From assembly GCA_937863905.1 (NCBI GenBank), contig CALMHV010000082.1, forward strand, positions 1 through 6,287: 6,287 bases of DNA, in the 5' to 3' direction. A model generated the notes under the pieces. That model searched no databases. It saw only the letters and a program-made list of their open reading frames with translations, and was not told where the DNA came from. Positions 1 through 5,495 of this stretch are shown one piece after another. Position numbers and translations under genes: made by a program. This DNA comes from an uncultured Bacillota bacterium (lineage in GTDB: Bacteria > Bacillota > Sulfobacillia > UBA995 > UBA9673). Numbering within the stretch: the stretch's first letter is position 1; each line of letters begins with the position of its first letter.

Positions 1-1416
1 AAGTTCGACGGACCGTCCGCTCTCGGCTGGCCCGACCCGGCCATCCTGGAGGCGGTGGGCCGGCGGCTCGGGGAACTGGGTGTGCCTTTCGTCGTCGACA
101 AGCCTCAGGTCGGTCTGGACGTGGTCGCCGCGGCCGCCGATTGGCGCGGCGTGAGGCAGCAGCCGGTCTGGACCCGGGTCGAACCCGGCCGTTTCCCGGA
201 GGTGGCCAGGGAACGCCGGGCCACCTTCCTCTACTTCGAGGACGCCTTCTTCGAGGGCTTCCCCGCCGACTGGTTGGGCGCCGTGACCGGCGCGGTGCGG
301 GACGTCGCGGCCGCGCTCCAGGGTGAGGGGCTCAGCCTCGGCCGGACCGTGCCGCTGACGGCCTACCAGCCGCCGCGCTGGGCGGTGGCGGTCACGCTCG
401 CCGGTGTCTGGGCCGCCGCGGCCCTTGGCGCCCTCTGGTTGCTGGGCGTCAGGCCTGGGGCGGACGCGGCGGTCGACAAGGCCGCCGGACGCCGGGCCTG
501 GGGCCCCCGGTGGCTCCAGGTCGTTCTGGCCGTCCTGCTGGCGGCCACGGTCGGCGTCCTTCTGGCGGGCGGACGTGGCCTCGTTCTGGACGTGAAGGTG
601 CTGGCGGTCTTCGTGGCCGGCCTCGTCTTCCCGCTCCTCGCCATCTGGCTTGTCCTCAAGCGGGGGCTACGCGCGGCCTCGCCCGGTCGCCGGGTGCTGC
701 GGGCCCTGGTCGGGACCGTCCTGGCCGCGGCCCTGCCGGCCGTCGGCGGGCTTCTGGGTCTCGCGGGAGCCTCCGACACGGCCTTCATGCTCTACCTCCG
801 GACGGCGGTGGGCATCAAACTCTCGCTCCTGGCGACGCCGGTGGCGTCGGCCTTCCTGTTCCTCGGCCTCGTCGGTCTTTACCCCGACCGCGGCCGCGCG
901 TCCTCCTCCGTGGCCGGGCGGGGGCTCGGTCAGGTCGGCCTTCTCCTGCGCGAGAAGACGACCTTCGGCCAGGCCGCGTTAGTGGGCTTGGCCGGACTCG
1001 CCGCCATCGTGCTGGTGATGCGGAGCGGCAACTTCCCCATCCTGCCTCTCGCGGCCGTCGAGACCAAGTTCCGGTCGTTCCTCCAGGAGATTCTGCTCGT
1101 CCGCCCCCGGACCAAGGAGTTCCTCGTGGGCTGGCCGGCTCTGGTCGCCCTGCTCTACTGGGGCGACGCCTGGCTGGCGGCCACCTGGCGGCGCTGGGCC
1201 GCCCTGGTCCTCACGGTGCTGGCGTCGGTGGGCCTCCTTTCCGTGGCGAACACCTTCGCCCACCTGCACATCCCTGTCTGGTTCAGTCTCATCCGGACGG
1301 TCAACGGCCTCATCCTGGGTCTGCTGCTCGGTCTTGTGGCTACCGCCGCCGCCGGGCTTGCCTTCCGAGTGTCGGCTCGCGTCTCTGCGCCTTCCGAAGG
1401 AGAGTCTCCGCCGTGA
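1..1416 (+). CDS. DUF5693 family polytopic membrane protein, first copy (5' end cut by the window)
   Basis: Function unknown. The reading frame is open from base 1 to the TGA at 1414-1416, giving 471 visible residues; the GTG at 55 is internal, because the codons before it (KFDGPSALGWPDPAILEA) already match the family and line up with LGYPGSLDET of the next gene. About 120 residues of the outside domain are visible (GWP motif, Q-x-G, a RER segment near base 205), followed by roughly nine hydrophobic segments between about base 380 and 1370. The membrane part holds the motifs RSGN (1021), RPRTKEFL (from 1102) and NTFAHLHIP...SLIR..NG (from 1249), all of which recur in the next gene. A full family member has about 650-750 residues, so some 250 N-terminal residues should lie to the left. 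It overlaps the next gene by 4 bases (GTGA). Assignment to the family is from recognition of motifs and of the paralogue; confident on family, not on role. Confidence 0.85.
   Translation, partial: KFDGPSALGWPDPAILEAVGRRLGELGVPFVVDKPQVGLDVVAAAADWRGVRQQPVWTRVEPGRFPEVARERRATFLYFEDAFFEGFPADWLGAVTGAVRDVAAALQGEGLSLGRTVPLTAYQPPRWAVAVTLAGVWAAAALGALWLLGVRPGADAAVDKAAGRRAWGPRWLQVVLAVLLAATVGVLLAGGRGLVLDVKVLAVFVAGLVFPLLAIWLVLKRGLRAASPGRRVLRALVGTVLAAALPAVGGLLGLAGASDTAFMLYLRTAVGIKLSLLATPVASAFLFLGLVGLYPDRGRASSSVAGRGLGQVGLLLREKTTFGQAALVGLAGLAAIVLVMRSGNFPILPLAAVETKFRSFLQEILLVRPRTKEFLVGWPALVALLYWGDAWLAATWRRWAALVLTVLASVGLLSVANTFAHLHIPVWFSLIRTVNGLILGLLLGLVATAAAGLAFRVSARVSAPSEGESPP
1397..1404 (+). promoter_or_regulatory. 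Ribosome binding site of the second DUF5693 gene
   Basis: AAGGAGAG lies 8 bases before the GTG at 1413, inside the end of the upstream gene. It decides the start: the same frame stays open back to about base 510, but that extension encodes only Arg/Pro/Gly-rich out-of-frame sequence of the first gene, while the 1413 start gives a clean signal-anchor N-terminus. Confidence 0.8.
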
Positions 1417-3578
1417 GAAGATTGCTGAGGCTCACTACTTTGCTGTGGCTGCTGGTCGCGGTCGCCGCGGCTTCCGCCGGTCCCGTCCTTGTGGAGAGGG
1501 TCCGGGTGGAGTCGGCCAGCCGCCGGGTGGAACTGGTCATGGACCTCGACCTCGTCGAGCTCCTCGCCCGCAGCCAGGGCTACCGGACCGAACAAGTCCT
1601 GACCGAGCTGGCGCGGGCGGGTCTCGGCGCCGTGGCCTGGACCGGGACCACGCTCGACCGGCTGTCCCTGTCGGGGTACCTTGGCGTGTACGAAGGCCGC
1701 GACCTGGCGGACCTCATCGCCACCGGGCGCGTCGGGAGCCCCGACCTTTTGGCCCTCGACCGCGAAGGCTTCTTCCAGGCCGGGTACACCTACGCTTGCA
1801 CCGCCGACCAGGAGGTGGGCCGCTGGCTCGAAAAGGCGGCCGCCACCTATCTGCCCGACGGCCGGCACCGCGTCACCCGCCGGGGTTCTCTGACCGTGCT
1901 CGAGATAAGCCTCCTCAAGGAGCGGGCGGTCCAACTCAGCCTGGGGCTCCTTCCGGCCGAACTTGAGCGGGCCGGGGTCGGGGCGGCCGGACTGCGGGTC
2001 ATGGCCCGTCCGCCCAACGCGGCGGCCTCCGCCAGCCCGGAGGGCGTGGCCGACGTGGAGGCCACGCTCACCTCGGTCGTTGCCTCCCTGCGGGTCACGC
2101 TGTCGGCGGTGGCCTTCTCCTCGAGCGAAGTCCTGGGCTACCCGGGGAGCCTCGACGAGACCGTGGCCATGGTCAAGCGCCTCGGAGTGCCCGTGGCCGT
2201 CTTCGAGACGATAGAGCAACTCGGGAACGTGGACCAGAAAGGGCTCTCCTACGTGGCGAGCCGCCTTGGTTACCAGGTCGTCCGTATCTACACGGCCCCG
2301 GAGGTCAAGGTCCTGAGTCCCGCCGAACTCGCCGACAAGATCGTCCGCTCCGTCAAGGAGCGCGGTCTGCGCGTGGCCTATCTTCACCCGTACTTGGTCG
2401 CCCCCGAGCACCTGCTCACTACGGTCGGGGTGACGCGGGACGGGCGGTCCGTTTACGCTCCACCGCCCGACGCCCAGGGTCGGCTCGACTACACGCCGCT
2501 TCTGGCCCTGAACGTCAACTACGTCCGGGACCTGGTGGCCCTCCTCCAGAGCCAAGGCTTCGAGGTTGGAGCGCCTGAGCCGCTCTCCGTTCCGAACCCG
2601 TCCCGGCCCGCGCCGCCGGCCCTGCTCGGTCTTGGCGCGTCGGCCGCTCTCGGTCTCTGCTGGCTCGCCTTGCGCCCGCGGGGACGCCTCTGGGTCGCGG
2701 CCGGCCTGCTCGCCTCGGCCCTGGTCGCCGCGGCCATCGCGGCCTTGGCCGCCACCGGACGGGGCACTCTGGGTCTACAGTTGGCGGCGCTCACGGCTGC
2801 CCTGGCCTTCCCGTCGCTGGCCTTGTCCTATCTGGCGGCGCGGTGGACGGCGACGGCCCGGCCCGCCGCGGCCCAGCCTCGCGGGCCGTGGCCGGCGGTC
2901 TTCGGCGACCTCCTCGTGGTGACGGGCATCAGCCTCCTCGGGGGGCTTCTCGTGGCCGCCATCCTGACCGACATCCGCTTCATGCTGGAGTTCGAGTACT
3001 TCCGAGGGGTCAAACTCACCTATCTCGTGCCCCCTGTCGCCGGTCTCGCCTACTGGCTGCGGTATCGCTTCCCCGGGGAGACCGAGCCGAGAGCGTGGCC
3101 TCGGGTCATCCTCAGGCTGGCGGGTTGGCCGATAAGGGTGTGGCACGTGGCCGTCGCCGGCGTCCTCGGGGCGGGTCTCGTGCTCTACGTCGCGCGGTCG
3201 GGCAACACCCGGCTCGTTCCCCTCCTGGGCTTCGAACTCAGATTGCGGCAGTGGCTGGAGGCCGTCCTCTACGCCCGTCCTCGCCTGAAGGAGACGTTCA
3301 TCGGCTATCCGTCGCTGGTCTTGGGGAGTTGGCTCGCCCACACCGGCCGCCGCGAGCACCTTGGCTGGCTGATGCTCGGCGCGGCGGTCAGCCAGGTCTC
3401 CCTGGTAAACTCCTTTGAACACATCCGGTCGCCGCTCGTCCTCAGCCTCATCCGGAGCCTCAACGGTCTCTGGACCGGGGTGCTGGTCGGCCTGGCGGCC
3501 GTCGGCATCCTCTGGGTTCTGGCCGCCCTGGTCCGGCGCCTGGGGACCCCCGGCGGAAGGGGACCCGAGGCAGCGTGA
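1413..3578 (+). CDS. DUF5693 family polytopic membrane protein, second copy (complete)
   Basis: Uncharacterised family; 721 residues from the GTG at 1413. Residues 1-23 form an N-terminal hydrophobic signal or anchor (RRLLRLTTLLWLLVAVAAA). Residues about 25-400 look extracytoplasmic, with alternating strand and helix segments that could form an alpha/beta barrel: 40-110 (ELVMDLDLVELL, a G.GAVAW stretch), LGYPGSLDET at 241-250, FETIEQLG at 264-271, VVRIYT at 289-294, and VKERGLRVAYLHPYL at 314-328. From about 402 to 706 there are some eight or nine hydrophobic segments. C-terminal motifs are RSGN (595-598), RPRLKE (622-627), and N.F.H...P...SLIR..NG (666-685). It overlaps both neighbours by 4 bases, so it is probably translationally coupled to them. 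The context (paralogue before it, csaB and a TagA-type enzyme after it) suggests a membrane step of secondary wall polymer assembly, such as export, polymerisation or ligation; this is inference only. Family call is firm, function unknown. Confidence 0.88.
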   Translation: MRRLLRLTTLLWLLVAVAAASAGPVLVERVRVESASRRVELVMDLDLVELLARSQGYRTEQVLTELARAGLGAVAWTGTTLDRLSLSGYLGVYEGRDLADLIATGRVGSPDLLALDREGFFQAGYTYACTADQEVGRWLEKAAATYLPDGRHRVTRRGSLTVLEISLLKERAVQLSLGLLPAELERAGVGAAGLRVMARPPNAAASASPEGVADVEATLTSVVASLRVTLSAVAFSSSEVLGYPGSLDETVAMVKRLGVPVAVFETIEQLGNVDQKGLSYVASRLGYQVVRIYTAPEVKVLSPAELADKIVRSVKERGLRVAYLHPYLVAPEHLLTTVGVTRDGRSVYAPPPDAQGRLDYTPLLALNVNYVRDLVALLQSQGFEVGAPEPLSVPNPSRPAPPALLGLGASAALGLCWLALRPRGRLWVAAGLLASALVAAAIAALAATGRGTLGLQLAALTAALAFPSLALSYLAARWTATARPAAAQPRGPWPAVFGDLLVVTGISLLGGLLVAAILTDIRFMLEFEYFRGVKLTYLVPPVAGLAYWLRYRFPGETEPRAWPRVILRLAGWPIRVWHVAVAGVLGAGLVLYVARSGNTRLVPLLGFELRLRQWLEAVLYARPRLKETFIGYPSLVLGSWLAHTGRREHLGWLMLGAAVSQVSLVNSFEHIRSPLVLSLIRSLNGLWTGVLVGLAAVGILWVLAALVRRLGTPGGRGPEAA
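3555..3570 (+). promoter_or_regulatory. Purine-rich ribosome binding region of csaB
   Basis: GGAAGGGG at 3555-3562 ends 12 bases before the GTG at 3575, and GAGG at 3567-3570 ends 4 bases before it. Neither spacing is ideal, so initiation may lean on ribosomes finishing the upstream gene at the overlapping GTGA. The start itself is set by the family N-terminus (SGYYGFGN). Confidence 0.5.
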
Positions 3579-4699
3579 CCTCTGTCGTCGTTTCCGGCTA
3601 CTACGGCTTCGGGAACACCGGGGACGAGGCCATGCTCGAGGCCACTCTGGAGGGCCTGGGGCGCCGGCTGCCGGACCTTCGGGCCACGGTCGTCTCCGGT
3701 CGCCCGGGGGCCGTGCGGGCCGCCCACGGGGTGGAGGCCATCGCCCAGCTCGACGTCCGCGGTGTCTGGCGGGCTCTCCGGCGGGCGGACCTCTTCCTCT
3801 CCGGTGGCGGCACCCTGCTCCAGGATGCCACGAGCTGGCGCAACCTCGCCTACCACCTCGCCCTCTTCGCCCTGGCCCGGCGGGCCGGGGCGCCGTCCAT
3901 GATCTTCGCCCAGGGGGTGGGCCCCGTGACCTCCTGGATCGGCCGGACGATGGCTCCTTGGAGCCTGCGCGGCCTGGCGGCCATCACCGTCCGGGACGAG
4001 GCCTCGGCCCGGGCCCTGGTGGAACTGAAGGTGACCGATCGGCCGCCCGAGGTCACCGCCGACCCGGCCTTCGCCCTCTCGCCGTGTCCACCCGAGCGGG
4101 CGGAGGCCGTCCTGCGGGCGGCCGGGGTGGGCGGCGGCTCAGGTTCGCGGCCCTTCGTGCTTCTGGCGCCGCGGGGTCTTTGGAACCGGGAGTACGAGGC
4201 CGACCTCTTGGCCGTCGTCGGCGATTGGGCGGTCGATGAACTTGAGGCCACGCCGCTCCTGGCGCCCATGCAGTTTCCGAACGATCTGACCGCCTGCGAC
4301 ATGATCGTCGCCCGTATGCGCCGGCCGGGCGCTGCCGTCGTCCTGGGCGAGCGCCTCAACCCGCGGGAGATGATGGGTGTGGTCGGGCGCGCGGCGTTGG
4401 TCGTCGGAACACGCCTGCACGCGCTCATTTTCGGTGTCGCCGCCGGTGTTCCGGTGGCGGGGGTGGAGTACGACCCCAAGGTGGCCTTCTTCCTCGCTCG
4501 TCTCGGCGAGAAGCCCGTGGCCTCCATTGTGGGGCCGGCCGGCGCTATCGAGGACCTGCGGAGGCGCCTCCGGGAGGTCTGGGCCGGGCGGGCGGAACTG
4601 AGGTCCCGTCTCGTCGGGCTGGCTGCGGAGCAGAGGCGTCTGGCCGAACGCAACTTCGACGTGGCCGCGTCGGTCGTTCGCGGAGGCGCCGGACGATGA
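3575..4699 (+). CDS. csaB: Polysaccharide pyruvyltransferase CsaB
   Basis: Transfers the pyruvate of phosphoenolpyruvate as a ketal onto ManNAc of secondary cell wall polymer in the cytoplasm, giving the negatively charged ligand that SLH domains of S-layer proteins bind. The 374-residue length is usual for the family. Motifs seen in order: SGYYGFGNTGDEAML at 7-21, SGGGTLLQD at 76-84, FAQGVGP at 111-117, TVRDEAS at 138-144, TADPAFAL at 161-168, RGLWNREY at 200-207, VGTRLHALIFGVAAGVP at 277-293, and GVEYDPKVAFF at 296-306. Arg280 and His282 in TRLH are the likely counterparts of the Arg-x-His pair implicated in catalysis in yeast Pvg1 (from memory). No membrane segment is evident. The GTG start overlaps the upstream stop by 4 bases and places the glycine-rich SGYYGFGN motif at the N-terminus as expected; its TGA overlaps the next ATG. 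A short Gly/Ser stretch (185-191) may be a flexible linker between the two halves. Close relatives pyruvylate other glycans, so the exact acceptor is inferred from the TagA-type neighbour. Confidence 0.93.
   Translation: MTSVVVSGYYGFGNTGDEAMLEATLEGLGRRLPDLRATVVSGRPGAVRAAHGVEAIAQLDVRGVWRALRRADLFLSGGGTLLQDATSWRNLAYHLALFALARRAGAPSMIFAQGVGPVTSWIGRTMAPWSLRGLAAITVRDEASARALVELKVTDRPPEVTADPAFALSPCPPERAEAVLRAAGVGGGSGSRPFVLLAPRGLWNREYEADLLAVVGDWAVDELEATPLLAPMQFPNDLTACDMIVARMRRPGAAVVLGERLNPREMMGVVGRAALVVGTRLHALIFGVAAGVPVAGVEYDPKVAFFLARLGEKPVASIVGPAGAIEDLRRRLREVWAGRAELRSRLVGLAAEQRRLAERNFDVAASVVRGGAGR
4682..4686 (+). promoter_or_regulatory. Ribosome binding site of the TagA-type gene
   Basis: GGAGG ends 9 bases before the ATG at 4696, inside the end of csaB. 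It supports the ATG that overlaps the csaB stop as ATGA. Confidence 0.7.
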
Positions 4700-5490
4700 C
4701 GAGCGTCAGGATCCTCGGTGTCCGGGTCGACGACGTGACCCTCGACGGGGCGGCTGAGGCCGTCTTGGCGCGGGTCCGGGTGGCCCGCGAGGGGCCGGCC
4801 CGGGAAACGCGGCCGGAGGCGACCAGCGAGCGCGCCGCCCGCCGCCTCTGGGTCCTCACCACGCCCAACCCGGAGATGATCATGACCGCCCGCGCCAGGC
4901 CCGACTTCGCGGCCATCCTCGACCAGGCCGACCTGGCCGTGCCCGACGGGGTGGGCTTGCTCTGGGCCGCCCGGCGGCAGGGGACGCCCCTGCGCGAGCG
5001 GGTGGCCGGTTGCGACCTCCTGGGCCACATCCTGGAGCGGGGCGCCGGCGAGAAGCTGCGCGTCTTTTTTCTCGGCGCGGCCCCGGGCGTGGCTGAAGAG
5101 GCCGCTCGCCGCTGCCGCGAAAACTACCCGGGTCTTGAGATCGCCGGAACGTACCACGGGTATTTCGGGGCCTCGGAGGACCGCCAGGTGGCCGGCCGGG
5201 TGGCTCGCTCGGGAGCCGAGTTCGTGGCCGTCGGGATGGGGAGCCCCCGGCAGGAGCGGTGGGTCCAGGCGGCAAGGGCCGCGCTCGAGGGGCCGGAGAG
5301 CCGGGTGGCCGTGGCCATGCCGGTGGGAGGCTCTTTGGACGTTCTGAGCGGCCGGCGGAAAAGGGCCCCGGATTGGGCCTCCCGCCTCGGTCTGGAGTGG
5401 CTGGTGCGCCTTCTGAGCCAGCCGGCTCGCTGGAGGCGCGCCCCCACCCTGGCCCGCTTTGTCCTGGCTGTTCTGCGCGAAAGGACGTGA
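4696..5490 (+). CDS. WecB/TagA/CpsF family glycosyltransferase (probable N-acetylmannosaminyltransferase)
   Basis: Likely transfers ManNAc from UDP-ManNAc to undecaprenyl-diphosphate-GlcNAc at the cytoplasmic face of the membrane, the committed disaccharide step for teichoic acid or secondary wall polymer. 264 residues. Motifs: RILGVRVDDVTLDGA at 5-19, TTPNPEM at 55-61, PDGVGLLWAAR at 83-93, RVAGCDLL at 102-109, FFLGAAPGVAEEAA at 124-137, GTYHGYF at 151-157, VGMGSPRQERW at 179-189, GGSLDVLSG at 211-219, and RLGLEWLVRLLSQPARWRR at 230-248. Thr56, Asn58, Asp84, Arg102 and Gln186 keep the spacing of active-site residues Thr37, Asn39, Asp65, Arg83 and Gln167 of Thermoanaerobacter italicus TagA (numbers from memory), with a constant offset of 19. 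That offset is explained by an Arg/Glu-rich insert at about 29-50. The Arg-rich, hydrophobic C-terminal tail (220-264) fits the membrane-binding appendage of the family. Next to csaB, a role in pyruvylated ManNAc-GlcNAc polymer is favoured; tagA is a reasonable symbol, but wecG or cpsF-like specificity cannot be excluded. Confidence 0.9.
   Translation: MTSVRILGVRVDDVTLDGAAEAVLARVRVAREGPARETRPEATSERAARRLWVLTTPNPEMIMTARARPDFAAILDQADLAVPDGVGLLWAARRQGTPLRERVAGCDLLGHILERGAGEKLRVFFLGAAPGVAEEAARRCRENYPGLEIAGTYHGYFGASEDRQVAGRVARSGAEFVAVGMGSPRQERWVQAARAALEGPESRVAVAMPVGGSLDVLSGRRKRAPDWASRLGLEWLVRLLSQPARWRRAPTLARFVLAVLRERT
5480..5485 (+). promoter_or_regulatory. Ribosome binding site favouring the transketolase start at 5496
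   Basis: AAAGGA ends 10 bases before GTG 5496 but only 1 base before GTG 5487, so it supports 5496. A second purine run, GAAGGGGAA at 5502-5510, stands 6 bases before a third in-frame GTG at 5517. Family N-termini usually have about eight residues before the conserved K-A..IR segment, which also fits 5496 (MNEGELEVKAAAIRR). Confidence 0.55.
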
Positions 5491-5495
5491 CCGTC

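Noticed and set aside
1..54. Treating GTG 55 as the true start of the first DUF5693 gene
   Set aside because: The frame is open to the left edge and the first 18 codons already match the family's GWP/GYP segment, so the gene is cut by the window rather than short.
510..1412. Upstream extension of the second DUF5693 frame over the first gene
   Set aside because: It encodes Arg/Pro/Gly-rich low-complexity sequence out of frame with a clear membrane protein gene. The ribosome site and hydrophobic N-terminus put the true start at 1413.
1155..2555. 466-codon open frame on the - strand opposite the DUF5693 genes
   Set aside because: Composition is His/Gly/Asp/Arg-rich and resembles no family I recognise; it is antisense to well-supported genes in both of which the motifs are conserved.
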